Under the pieces are notes generated by a model that saw only the letters and a program-made list of their open reading frames with translations, did not search any database and had not been told where the DNA came from. Source: Salinicoccus kekensis (lineage in GTDB: Bacteria > Bacillota > Bacilli > Staphylococcales > Salinicoccaceae). From it: a stretch of 64,000 nucleotides of DNA. The position numbers and the translations under genes were made by a program. This document shows, in pieces, positions 8,433 to 16,250 of the stretch (the first letter of the stretch is position 1; each line of letters starts with the position of its first letter). The stretch spans positions 496,001 to 560,000 of the forward strand of contig NZ_OBQF01000001.1 of assembly GCF_900220995.1 (NCBI RefSeq), written 5' to 3'.

Positions 8433-9425
8433 ATGAAAAATAAAATTATTGATATTTTGGAAAATGCTAAAAAAGGCCAGGCGACGGACGTCCATATCAT
8501 CCTTGAAAGCGACTGCGGAAAAGTGAGGTTCCGGCAAAAGGGCATAATGAAAGATTTCATGGAAATTACAAAAGATGAATTCAAGCGTATAGTGAACTAT
8601 TTAAAATTCATAGCTGAACTCGATATCAATGAACATAAGATCCCTCAAAGTGGTAAGACATCGATGCAGGTGAATGATGAGGAGCTGGCAATCAGGGTCA
8701 GCACATTGCCTCTCACTTTAATGGATGAAGTCGTCGTCATCAGAATTTTGGATTCTCTGGCCAAGCGGCAGGGCAGGTCATTATTTTTAAACGACGCAGA
8801 ATTTGACTTCTTTAAAAAATATATGCAGTTATCCCAGGGCCTCATCCTGTTCACGGGACCGACCGGCTCCGGGAAATCCACACTCATGTTCAATCTGCTC
8901 AATGAAATTGTAAAGGAAGGCACACGGCAGGTGATCAGCATTGAAGACCCTGTGGAATATGAAATTGACGGCATGGTGCAGGTGGAAATCAACGAAAAAG
9001 CGGATATATCATATGCACCTTTACTTAAGGGTGCCTTGAGGTGTGATCCGGATGTGTTGATGTTCGGGGAGATCAGGGATAAGGCCATTGCAAGGGAATT
9101 GATACGCGCGAGCCTCTCAGGTCATCTTGTATTCAGCACATTCCACAGTAAATCCGCCATCAGCACCCTCAGCAGGCTGAAGGATTTCGGTCTCTATGAG
9201 GAGGAATTGAAACAGAGCATCTCCCTTATCGTCAATCAGAGAATCCTTCACTCGGATGCTGAAAGTTTCATCATATATGAATTTTTAACTGCATCACAGA
9301 TTAACGATTACTTGATGGGCAGGCAGGTGGAGTACGCGAACCTAAACGACCGGCTCATCTCATTAAAAAATGAAGGATATCTTGATCATGAAAAGTTCAT
9401 TTTTTACAGTCAGAAATTCCAATAA
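8433..9425 (+). CDS. comGA: competence pseudopilus assembly ATPase ComGA
   Basis: Secretion-type (GspE/PilB) ATPase that powers assembly of the ComGC pseudopilus for DNA uptake. It has 330 residues. Walker A is FTGPTGSGKST at about 140-150, the Asp box and His box regions follow (ISIEDPVEYEI and STFHSKSAIST), and Walker B is DPDVLMFGEIRD. GGAGGG stands before the ATG. It is the first of seven overlapping comG genes. Intact catalytic motifs argue that the operon is functional. Confidence 0.95.
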   Translation: MKNKIIDILENAKKGQATDVHIILESDCGKVRFRQKGIMKDFMEITKDEFKRIVNYLKFIAELDINEHKIPQSGKTSMQVNDEELAIRVSTLPLTLMDEVVVIRILDSLAKRQGRSLFLNDAEFDFFKKYMQLSQGLILFTGPTGSGKSTLMFNLLNEIVKEGTRQVISIEDPVEYEIDGMVQVEINEKADISYAPLLKGALRCDPDVLMFGEIRDKAIARELIRASLSGHLVFSTFHSKSAISTLSRLKDFGLYEEELKQSISLIVNQRILHSDAESFIIYEFLTASQINDYLMGRQVEYANLNDRLISLKNEGYLDHEKFIFYSQKFQ

Positions 9426-10443
9426 ACTTGGCAGTTACGATGCTCACTTCCTCTTGAAATTGAGCACTCTGATGAACAGCGGTTTTACGATGTACAATGC
9501 ATTGAAATTTTTACTCGAACAGTATGATGTCCTGAAACAAGGTACTAAAGAAGAGGCGGGACGGATGATAGACGAGGGGGAAAAACTCAGTGAGATACTG
9601 AAAGTACTTGGTTTTGGCAAATCCATCATCATGCAGATCGCTTTTGCAGAAATTCATGGAGAGATGATAAATAATTTAAAAGAATCATCACTTTATCTGG
9701 AGAATAGGAGGGCGACAGTTTCGAAGCTGATCAAAGCGGTCCAGTATCCTGTGGTGCTGATCAGCATATTCATAGTCATGCTGGTCGTATTGAATTATAC
9801 CGTCATCCCTCAGTTCCAATCCTTGTATATATCAGTCGGTGCTGAAGCAGATGGGGTGGTGAGCATACTCACGCTCCTGCTGGAAATTCTGCCCGGTGCA
9901 GTGATGGTTTTATTGACCGGGGTTGGCGCCATTGCATTTCTCATCTATGTAATCATCAAATATACACCTGTTGAAAGTCAGTTGAAAGTCCTGCTCAAAT
10001 TTCCCCTTGTGAAGTTCTATGTCGTCAATTATCACACTTACCGCTTCTCCAGGGAATTCGGTTATTTCATCAATAACGGACTTGAAGTGAAAGAAATTAT
10101 AACATTATTTAAAAATCAATCGTTGAGCGTCCATTTAAGTTACATTGCTTCACTCATCGAAAATGATCTGAACCGGGGAGACTCCCTCTCTGCAGCTGTC
10201 AGCCATATTCCTGCACTCGATGATAAGCTTGCAACATTCATCAGCCACGGAGAACTGAACAGCGAAGTCGGCAAAGAGCTGATCATTTTCAGTGAATATA
10301 CGCTTGAAAAGATAATAATGAAAATTGAAAATTTGACTAAAAGAATTCAGCCGGTGATATTCACTGTATTGGGTGTCCTGATCGTCTGTCTTTACCTGGT
10401 GATCGTTTTACCCATATTTCAAATGATGTCGGTCGTCGGTTAA
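9388..10443 (+). CDS. comGB: competence pseudopilus membrane platform ComGB
   Basis: GspF/PilC-type polytopic membrane protein that anchors the ComGA ATPase and pseudopilus assembly, about 351 residues. It contains two GspF-like domains with three hydrophobic segments (about 120-145, 165-195 and 325-350). The start was placed at ATG 9388, with AAGGA 10 bases upstream; an in-frame ATG at 9370 is possible but has no such site. It overlaps the comGA 3' end by 38 bases, and comGC follows shortly after. Confidence 0.92.
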   Translation: MKSSFFTVRNSNKLGSYDAHFLLKLSTLMNSGFTMYNALKFLLEQYDVLKQGTKEEAGRMIDEGEKLSEILKVLGFGKSIIMQIAFAEIHGEMINNLKESSLYLENRRATVSKLIKAVQYPVVLISIFIVMLVVLNYTVIPQFQSLYISVGAEADGVVSILTLLLEILPGAVMVLLTGVGAIAFLIYVIIKYTPVESQLKVLLKFPLVKFYVVNYHTYRFSREFGYFINNGLEVKEIITLFKNQSLSVHLSYIASLIENDLNRGDSLSAAVSHIPALDDKLATFISHGELNSEVGKELIIFSEYTLEKIIMKIENLTKRIQPVIFTVLGVLIVCLYLVIVLPIFQMMSVVG

Positions 10444-10460
10444 AAATGGAGGATTTAAAT

Positions 10461-10799
10461 ATGAAGAAATCATTTATGAAGAAGATCATTAAAGATGAAG
10501 AGGGATTCACATTGATAGAAATGCTTCTGGTGCTCCTCGTCATTTCAGTGTTGATTATACTCATCATCCCAAATATTGCTGCCCAAAGTTCAAATGTACA
10601 GGACACCGGGTGTGATGCACAGGTGAAAATGGTTCAGAGCCAGGTCGAAGCGTACACGTTGAATGAAGGGTCGGATCCTGCAAATATCGGTGCCCTCGTG
10701 ACCGGTGGATATATAACAAGTGAACAGACCACTTGTGCGAACAATGTTCAAATCGTGGTGACAAATGGTCAGGCACAACGGGCAGCTTCAGGGAACTAG
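10461..10799 (+). CDS. comGC: major competence pseudopilin ComGC
   Basis: Major subunit of the competence pseudopilus. The class III prepilin leader KDEEG/FTLIEM is recognised by ComC peptidase, with cleavage after Gly15, and a hydrophobic helix follows. Two cysteines (Cys51 and Cys92) match the pair that forms the intramolecular disulfide in ComGC. The start is ATG 10461 because TGGAGGA is placed 8 bases before it; ATG 10446 lies upstream of that site. Its end overlaps the comGD start. Confidence 0.93.
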   Translation: MKKSFMKKIIKDEEGFTLIEMLLVLLVISVLIILIIPNIAAQSSNVQDTGCDAQVKMVQSQVEAYTLNEGSDPANIGALVTGGYITSEQTTCANNVQIVVTNGQAQRAASGN

Positions 10800-11208
10800 C
10801 GGATTTACAATGATGGAAATGATGCTGACACTGGCTGTCGTCAGCATCATTTTGCTGATATCCGTGAGCGCACTTCCCGACTATGATGTATTGAACACCG
10901 ATGATGAAATCAGCAATATATCCTATTTCTTCAAAGCGGCCCAGACCAGGACGATATATGAGGAGTCTGCCCATATCGTCATGATGGATCATGAGAACAA
11001 TCAGTTAATTGCAAGGTCTTCGGAAGGGGGCGATGCTTACGTTTATACCCTGACCGCCTGCACGTTATCTGCCAACGGATTGAAGAGGTTCATGTACATT
11101 GCTTCAGGAGATACAAACGCTTTTGGAACAGTCAATTTGAAATGCCGGGGGGAGGATGTGCGTTTTGTGTTTCAGATCCAAAAGGGCCAGTTCAGAATCG
11201 AAAGATGA
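10765..11208 (+). CDS. comGD: minor pseudopilin ComGD
   Basis: Type IV pilin-like minor pseudopilin of 147 residues with a class III leader (GTSG/FTMMEMMLTL) and the usual N-terminal hydrophobic helix. It takes part in DNA uptake with ComGC. The ATG lies 35 bases inside the end of comGC, so translation is probably coupled. The C-terminal part is poorly conserved in this family, so the assignment rests on the leader and on operon position. Confidence 0.88.
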   Translation: MVRHNGQLQGTSGFTMMEMMLTLAVVSIILLISVSALPDYDVLNTDDEISNISYFFKAAQTRTIYEESAHIVMMDHENNQLIARSSEGGDAYVYTLTACTLSANGLKRFMYIASGDTNAFGTVNLKCRGEDVRFVFQIQKGQFRIER

Positions 11209-11470
11209 AGGCTTTCTGCTTGCTGATTCATTATTGTCACTGATGATGCTCGGCATCATCACCAGCATACTTCTGCCTGCCTTGATCGTTCTGGTGCAAT
11301 ATGACATCAAGACGAAAGAGCAGCTGGAATTCAACAGGCAGCTGTTCATTGAGCTGAAAGCATATGAAGATTTTGATGCATTCAAAACTGAAAATGAAAT
11401 TTATATTGTCAGACAGGATGAGATATGTGGTAAATCGAAAGAAGAATTATGCCTCCGTTATCAGGAATGA
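11156..11470 (+). CDS. comGE: minor pseudopilin ComGE
   Basis: Pilin-like protein of about 104 residues with a leader-like DEG/FLLADSLLSL stretch and a hydrophobic helix, in the comGE position. The start is uncertain: ATG 11156 directly abuts GGAGG (11151-11155), whereas an in-frame TTG at 11165 has that site at a normal 9-base distance. Either start keeps the prepilin motif. It overlaps comGD by 53 bases and comGF by 53 bases. Confidence 0.8.
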   Translation: MCVLCFRSKRASSESKDEGFLLADSLLSLMMLGIITSILLPALIVLVQYDIKTKEQLEFNRQLFIELKAYEDFDAFKTENEIYIVRQDEICGKSKEELCLRYQE

Positions 11471-11861
11471 AGGATTCAGTTATATTGAGGTGTTATTTTC
11501 ACTCTCAATCATCAGCATGATCGCCTTTATACTGCCCGGTGTGTTTGGTGTCTTCTCCCAGCTGAAGATGGTGGATGTAAATCTGGACGGTGATATACTC
11601 GTAATGGATATCATCGAAGCTTCCAGGGATGCAGAAGAAATCGTCACAAACGGAAGGGACACGATCGCTTTCGAGACGGAAAGAGGTCTCGAAGAGTACA
11701 GATACCGTGATTCAAGAATCATCAAGAGCATTGACGGCAAGGGCTTCATCACCATGCTGTTCGACGTGGTGGAGTGGAAGATCTCAAACGACGAAGGTGC
11801 GGTGAGTCTAAAGATAAAGACGAACGGGGAATTTGATGAAACGATTATTATTAGAAAATGA
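11418..11861 (+). CDS. comGF: minor pseudopilin ComGF
   Basis: Pilin-like protein with the leader RNEG/FSYIEVLFSL and a following hydrophobic helix. The remainder is a beta-rich domain of about 100 residues that fits ComGF length. It lies within the end of comGE and overlaps the next gene. The start is uncertain; ATG 11418 is used because the frame upstream carries no binding site and lies deep within comGE. Confidence 0.82.
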   Translation: MRYVVNRKKNYASVIRNEGFSYIEVLFSLSIISMIAFILPGVFGVFSQLKMVDVNLDGDILVMDIIEASRDAEEIVTNGRDTIAFETERGLEEYRYRDSRIIKSIDGKGFITMLFDVVEWKISNDEGAVSLKIKTNGEFDETIIIRK

Positions 11862-12015
11862 CGGATTTATCAGTTTTTCACTTTATATAGTGTTGATTTA
11901 TTTGATTACCGTGTACTTTCATTTTTATAATAGATATATGATGATCATAGAAATCAGGACCAACCTGATATTGACTTATGAAAACTCTATCCATCAAATA
12001 ATCGGAATAAGGTGA
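11836..12015 (+). CDS. ComGG-like short protein at the end of the comG operon
   Basis: A 59-residue protein with an ENDG/FISFSLYIVLI start that resembles a prepilin cleavage region followed by one hydrophobic helix. It sits where comGG lies in Bacillus but is about half the usual length, so it is either a minimal ComGG or a truncated one. GGGGA is 5 bases before ATG 11836. It overlaps comGF by 26 bases, and aroK starts 1 base after its stop. Confidence 0.65.
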   Translation: MKRLLLENDGFISFSLYIVLIYLITVYFHFYNRYMMIIEIRTNLILTYENSIHQIIGIR

Positions 12016-12016
12016 A

Positions 12017-12523
12017 ATGATGATATTGACAGGTTTTATGGGCAGCGGCAAGACGACCGTCGGCAGAAGGCTCGCGGAAAGGTTGAAGAAAGAATTCATC
12101 GATCTCGACCATTACATCGTTGAAAGTGAAGGGCGGCCGATCCCTTCGATTTTCGAGTCGGAAGGTGAGGCGGGTTTCAGGGAAATCGAAAAGGAGTCGT
12201 TGAAAAAAATCATCAAAAGCACTGATGCCGTCATCTCGACGGGCGGCGGCATCATTACATATGAGGAATCGAGATCCCTCCTTAAGAATAACGGACATCA
12301 CACGGTGTATTATCTATCCGCACCTTTTGATGCATTATACGACCGGATCAAGGACGATGAAAATAGACCGATGCTGAAAGGGGGCTATGATGCGGCGAAA
12401 GCCCTCTATGAATCCCGCATAGCTCACTATGAGGCGGCATCCCATTATGCGGTCGATGCCTCACTGTCAGTGGAGGAGACGGTTGAAATCATAGAAGATC
12501 TCGAAAAATCGACGGAAGAATAG
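12017..12523 (+). CDS. aroK: shikimate kinase
   Basis: Phosphorylates shikimate to shikimate-3-phosphate in the chorismate (aromatic amino acid) pathway. It has about 168 residues. P-loop GFMGSGKTTVGR is at 6-17, the shikimate-binding DLD motif follows (FIDLDHYI), then ISTGGGI. Two adjacent ATGs exist (12017 and 12020); AAGGTG spacing slightly favours the second. It is joined to the comG operon, the placement seen in Staphylococcus. Confidence 0.93.
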   Translation: MMILTGFMGSGKTTVGRRLAERLKKEFIDLDHYIVESEGRPIPSIFESEGEAGFREIEKESLKKIIKSTDAVISTGGGIITYEESRSLLKNNGHHTVYYLSAPFDALYDRIKDDENRPMLKGGYDAAKALYESRIAHYEAASHYAVDASLSVEETVEIIEDLEKSTEE

Positions 12524-12541
12524 TTTAATTGACTGTATTAC

Positions 12542-12571
12542 TTGCCTACCATTTCTCATTATTGGTATAAT
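12542..12571 (+). promoter_or_regulatory. promoter of the glycine riboswitch-gcvT unit
   Basis: -35 TTGCCT (12542-12547), 18-base spacer, and a consensus -10 TATAAT (12566-12571) with an extended TG element just before it. It is placed 40 bases upstream of the aptamer. Confidence 0.72.
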
Positions 12572-12610
12572 ACAGTAGTGTACAGAATAACAGTTAAATC
12601 AGCGTATGAT

Positions 12611-12741
12611 CAATACTGGAGAGCACGTTGAATCGTCGCCGAAGGAGCAAGCCGCCAGGTGAATCTCTCAGGCAAAAGAACAGTATTGTGACGCAATCCT
12701 GAAGATCATTCAACAGGGCAACTGGGCAGTTGTTCTGTTTT
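12611..12741 (+). promoter_or_regulatory. glycine riboswitch (single aptamer) with terminator platform
   Basis: The 5' leader of gcvT carries the conserved glycine aptamer core: GGAGAG, then GCCGAAGGAGCAA, then AATCTCTCAGGCAAAAG, closed by a P1 stem CAATACT (12611-12617) / AGTATTG (12682-12688). Only one aptamer is visible; the usual tandem second copy is absent. A terminator-like hairpin at 12713-12741 forms the expression platform. Known members activate glycine cleavage genes when glycine is abundant. Confidence 0.93.
12713..12741 (+). terminator. terminator hairpin of the glycine riboswitch
   Basis: Stem ACAGGGCAACTG / CAGTTGTTCTGT with two G-U pairs, followed by TTTT, between the aptamer and the gcvT ribosome binding site. 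Confidence 0.75.
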
Positions 12742-12764
12742 AACTATTTTAAGGAGGAATATCA

Positions 12765-13847
12765 ATGGCAGAATTGAAAAAAACACCGTTGAACGAGTAT
12801 TATCATGAAAGTGGTGCGAAACTTGTGGATTTCGGCGGCTGGGAAATGCCGGTCCAATTCTCAAGCATCAAGGAAGAACACAACGCAGTAAGGGAAAATG
12901 CTGGAATATTTGATGTCAGTCACATGGGTGAAATCAAAGTATCCGGTAAAGAAGCTGTGGAATTCCTGAATCATGCATTGACAAATGATATTACAAAATT
13001 GACTGATGAAAAAGCGCATTACACTTTCCTGTGTAATGAAAAAGGCGGCGTCATCGATGACCTCGTAGCTTATAAAATCGGTGAAGATGAGTATCTTCTT
13101 GTTGTCAACGCGGGCAACACCGATGCGGACTTCGAATGGCTGAATTCAATCGAAGGTTTCGACGCGAAGGTTGAAAACGTTTCTCCTGAATATGGCCAGA
13201 TCGCTGTTCAGGGTCCTAATGCAAGAGAAATGGTGCAGAAGCACGTTGAAGAAGACATCAGCGGCATCAAGATGTTCGGCTTCAAAAAAGATATCTCAGT
13301 CGACGGCAAAGAAGTCATCCTTTCCCAGTCAGGCTACACAGGTGAGGACGGCTTTGAAATTTACTGCAAGAGCGAAGATACTTTAGACCTTTGGAAACTG
13401 TTCAAAGAAGAAGGCGCAGTTGAATGTGGTCTGGGTGCCCGTGACACTTTAAGACTTGAAGCAGGCCTGCCGCTCCATGGTCAGGATCTGACTGAAGAAA
13501 TCACTCCGATCGAAGCGAAAATGGGCTTTGCGGTTAAACTCGACAAAGGTGACTTCATCGGTAAAGACGTACTTCAGAAGCAGAAAGAAGAAGGCGCATC
13601 CCGCAAACTTCAAGGCTTTGAAATCACCGGCAAAGGCATCGCACGTACCGGTTATGAAGTATACGACAAGGAAGGCAACCAGGTCGGCGTCGTGACAAGC
13701 GGTACACAGTCACCGGCTTCAAAACGTTCAATCGGTTTTGCAATGGTTGATACCGACTTCCACGAAATCGACAAAGAGTTCGTCATCAAAGTAAGAAACA
13801 AAGATGTGGATGCCAAGTTCGTCAAAACACCTTTCCACAAAAACTAA
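12765..13847 (+). CDS. gcvT: aminomethyltransferase (glycine cleavage T protein)
   Basis: Transfers the methylene group from aminomethyl-lipoyl H protein to tetrahydrofolate. It has 360 residues, full length. Family segments are visible: VDFGGWEMPVQF, FDVSHMGEI, the folate-contacting SQSGYTGEDGFEIY, and LRLEAGLPLHGQDL. AAGGAGG precedes the ATG. Unlike in B. subtilis and S. aureus, gcvPA and gcvPB do not follow; the gene is alone between its riboswitch and a terminator. The P and H proteins must be encoded elsewhere for the system to work. Confidence 0.95.
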   Translation: MAELKKTPLNEYYHESGAKLVDFGGWEMPVQFSSIKEEHNAVRENAGIFDVSHMGEIKVSGKEAVEFLNHALTNDITKLTDEKAHYTFLCNEKGGVIDDLVAYKIGEDEYLLVVNAGNTDADFEWLNSIEGFDAKVENVSPEYGQIAVQGPNAREMVQKHVEEDISGIKMFGFKKDISVDGKEVILSQSGYTGEDGFEIYCKSEDTLDLWKLFKEEGAVECGLGARDTLRLEAGLPLHGQDLTEEITPIEAKMGFAVKLDKGDFIGKDVLQKQKEEGASRKLQGFEITGKGIARTGYEVYDKEGNQVGVVTSGTQSPASKRSIGFAMVDTDFHEIDKEFVIKVRNKDVDAKFVKTPFHKN

Positions 13848-13860
13848 ATCCACGCATAAT

Positions 13861-13893
13861 AAAAGCAATTCTCCGTAAAGGAGAATTGCTTTT
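13861..13893. terminator. bidirectional terminator between gcvT and the rhodanese gene
   Basis: Perfect 14-bp stem AAAAGCAATTCTCC / GGAGAATTGCTTTT with a 5-base loop, followed by a T-rich tract. It touches the stop codon of the convergent gene. Confidence 0.9.
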
Positions 13894-14278
13894 ATTTGTT
13901 TTTGGATTTTATTTTACCGGTCCACTTGTTGATGCCGTTCTTCAACATGTAGATGTCCGTATACCCTTGTTTCCTCAGCATTCTTGCAGCCCTGATGGAA
14001 AGCCTTCCGTTCTGATCGTAAAGATAGATCGGCTTATCTTTTCTGAGTGAGTTCATCTTCATTGAAAAGTTCATCATCGGGATGTTTCTTGCACCGATGA
14101 TATGACCATGTTCAAACTTCTCCTTCTCACGTAAATCCACCAACTGCACTTTGCGCATATTTTGTTTAAATTCATCTTCTGACAGGGCTTTGACATTCTT
14201 AATGTTCCGAAGCCCATTTATTAATAATATTGCTATAAGTACAACCAATATGATTAATATTATTAACCAAGTGTCCAC
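13892..14278 (-). CDS. membrane-anchored rhodanese-like protein (YqhL), catalytic Cys replaced
   Basis: An N-terminal transmembrane helix (about 3-21) is followed by a single rhodanese domain (about 33-125; VDLREKEKFEHGHI and the final TDIYMLKNGINKW are typical). The active-site loop reads YLYDQNGRLSIRAARM, with Asp88 where sulfurtransferases carry the catalytic Cys, so sulfur transfer is unlikely. The start is GTG 14278, placed 7 bases after GAGGAGG; an upstream ATG at 14308 precedes that site. Position beside gcvT matches YqhL. Confidence 0.85.
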   Translation of the reverse strand: MDTWLIILIILVVLIAILLINGLRNIKNVKALSEDEFKQNMRKVQLVDLREKEKFEHGHIIGARNIPMMNFSMKMNSLRKDKPIYLYDQNGRLSIRAARMLRKQGYTDIYMLKNGINKWTGKIKSKNK

Positions 14279-14398
14279 TTCTTGTCCTCCTCGTAAATTC
14301 ATACACATATAATATTATAATTAACTTTCGATCACTTTTAAAGGGTAAAGTCATTGCAGGTGCCGAGCAACGGCAAATGGCGCGGCCGGGGCGATGAA

Positions 14399-14427
14399 AA
14401 AACCGCCGGGAGCTTTCCGGGCGGTTT
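14399..14427 (-). terminator. terminator of the yqhQ-SA1362-type operon
   Basis: Stem AAACCGCC / GGCGGTTT with an inner GGGA/TTCC pairing; on the minus strand it is followed by a T-run. The adjoining 14355-14395 is notably GC-rich and unexplained. Confidence 0.82.
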
Positions 14428-14434
14428 CATCAAA

Positions 14435-14656
14435 TCATTTCTTCTTTTTGTATTTTCTTTTTGATTTACGCACAGCCCGCCTGTACTGCCTCTGGCTCGG
14501 CGTCAATATGAAGAAATAATACACCGCATACAGCACTGCACCGAGTACAAGAATGAATATCAGGGAACTGACGATCATATTCAGAACCATATCCAGATTG
14601 AACAGTAAACCGACAACCGCGATTGCTATAAATAAATATAGAAGAATCTTCTTCAA
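14435..14656 (-). CDS. small membrane protein, SA1362/YqhP-like
   Basis: A 73-residue protein with two hydrophobic segments (about 3-19 and 24-50) and a strongly basic C-terminal tail (RRAVRKSKRKYKKKK). Position next to yqhQ and the basic tail fit the small family named after S. aureus SA1362; function unknown. The start is TTG 14656, overlapping the yqhQ stop by 4 bases with GGAGGG upstream. Longer in-frame starts would read back into yqhQ. Confidence 0.7.
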   Translation of the reverse strand: MKKILLYLFIAIAVVGLLFNLDMVLNMIVSSLIFILVLGAVLYAVYYFFILTPSQRQYRRAVRKSKRKYKKKK

Positions 14657-15561
14657 GCTTTTTCCCTCCGTACGAGTTGATTGAATGAATGGATTGCAAC
14701 CTCGACCTGATCGTCTTGAGGCTGTTTCGTCGTCAAATACTGCAGCCATAATCCGGGGAGACCGAGCCATTTGAGAACCGGTATATCCCTCAGCTTATTG
14801 GTGAGCTGCAGGACTTCAAAAGATAATCCAAGAACCACCGGTATGAGGAGTATCCTGTTGATGATCCTCACGTAGAAGGGATCGACCGGAACGAACATGT
14901 AGACGACGAAACCGACCAGGACGGTGAAGAGTATGAATGAACTGCCGCATCTGTAATGCAGTCTCGAGCTGCTCTGTACATTATCGACCGTGAGGGCTTT
15001 ATCCGACTCATATGCATTGATCACTTTATGTTCCGCACCATGATACTGGAAGAGCCTTTTGATCATCGGCGTAAATGATATCGCATAAATGTATCCGAGC
15101 AGGAGCAGCAGCTTGAAAAATGTCTCAAGCGCGACCTGGCCGAAATGTCCGGTGATGATGCCTGAGAACATTTCTGCAACAAATACCGGTATGAGCGTGA
15201 AGAGAAATTTACCCACCAAAAAGGAAAGTATTGCGACAATCACCGTGGAAACGACGATTTTGGCCGTATTGGCAGACTGTTTTTCCGATTCGATCTTCAC
15301 ATCATCCTCAGGATCCCTTTCGAACCGGTCCGTGGCATATTCCATGTGTTTCATCCCGTATACGGACGATTCTATGATGGCCACGTTGCCCCTCAATATT
15401 GGTATCTTCTTTAAATTCTGGATCCATTTCTTCTGCGGGCGTTCCATTTCAAAATATTCGATTTCATCATTTGTCCTCCGTATCGCAGTCACCATATTGC
15501 TCGTGGACTGGAACATCACACCTTCAATGACAGCCTGGCCGCCAAATTTTGCTTTTTCCAT
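14653..15561 (-). CDS. yqhQ: DUF1385 family membrane protein YqhQ
   Basis: A 302-residue polytopic membrane protein. The family's N-terminal FGGQAVIEGVMFQ motif is at residues 6-18, and the central YHGAEHKVINAYE and RLHYRCGSSFILF segments are present. Four or more transmembrane helices lie between about 100 and 250. The molecular role is not established. It is followed by the SA1362-like gene with a 4-base overlap. An upstream lipoprotein gene on the same strand is probably a separate unit or an earlier operon member. Confidence 0.9.
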   Translation of the reverse strand: MEKAKFGGQAVIEGVMFQSTSNMVTAIRRTNDEIEYFEMERPQKKWIQNLKKIPILRGNVAIIESSVYGMKHMEYATDRFERDPEDDVKIESEKQSANTAKIVVSTVIVAILSFLVGKFLFTLIPVFVAEMFSGIITGHFGQVALETFFKLLLLLGYIYAISFTPMIKRLFQYHGAEHKVINAYESDKALTVDNVQSSSRLHYRCGSSFILFTVLVGFVVYMFVPVDPFYVRIINRILLIPVVLGLSFEVLQLTNKLRDIPVLKWLGLPGLWLQYLTTKQPQDDQVEVAIHSFNQLVRREKA

Positions 15562-15581
15562 AATTTACGCCACTATCCTCA

Positions 15582-16148
15582 TTAATAAAATTCACTGACA
15601 TCATTCAGTGCGGAAATACCTTCTTCAATGATGCTGAAATTGTTATCCTCTGCACCATTTCTGATGACTTCAAGGGCCTGTGGAATCTCCTCATGAGCCA
15701 GTTGGATGGAATTGTGCCTTCTCATCAAAGTGTCATTCAATTCGATATCACTGACTTCCGATTCATAAGTGCTGATGGTGTCCTCAATATTGCGGATGAT
15801 GGAATCAATGTCATCATCCACTTCATCAATGTCCCCGTCCTGCCGGATTTCTTCAATCACAGTGCCAAGAGCTTCCAGTTCCCCGGTCAGGGAAGCAGAA
15901 TATTCGTCAATGACAGTTATGTATGTCTGGACATTCTCATCATTCTGTGAGGTTTCAGCCTGGGAGATTTCATTTTCTATGATTTCGAGTCTCTGTTTAT
16001 TTCTTTCGAGCTCCACCGATTCCGTCTGCAGCACTTCCACGAGCTCTTCCTTCTGCTGTTCGGCAGAAGCAAGTTCATCTTCGGGCGACGGTCCGCCGCA
16101 TGAAGTGAGAATAAATATAAATGTACTTATAAACAATAATTTTTTCAT
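15582..16148 (-). CDS. putative coiled-coil lipoprotein
   Basis: A 188-residue secreted lipoprotein. The signal peptide (residues 1-15) ends in the lipobox LTSC, so Cys16 would be lipidated. The mature part is acidic and heptad-rich (about 25-75 and 100-140), consistent with coiled coil. I do not recognise a domain; a YkyA-like cell-wall lipoprotein is possible but unproven. The start is set at ATG 16148; the upstream in-frame ATG adds a polar stretch before the signal peptide. Confidence 0.72.
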   Translation of the reverse strand: MKKLLFISTFIFILTSCGGPSPEDELASAEQQKEELVEVLQTESVELERNKQRLEIIENEISQAETSQNDENVQTYITVIDEYSASLTGELEALGTVIEEIRQDGDIDEVDDDIDSIIRNIEDTISTYESEVSDIELNDTLMRRHNSIQLAHEEIPQALEVIRNGAEDNNFSIIEEGISALNDVSEFY

Positions 16149-16250
16149 ACGCTGACTCCCTAACATCATTTTATTATTTTAACATGTTATGTCATACTTA
16201 TAAATGAAAAAGGATCTTAATTACTGTAAAATACATTTTGAGGTGAAAAC

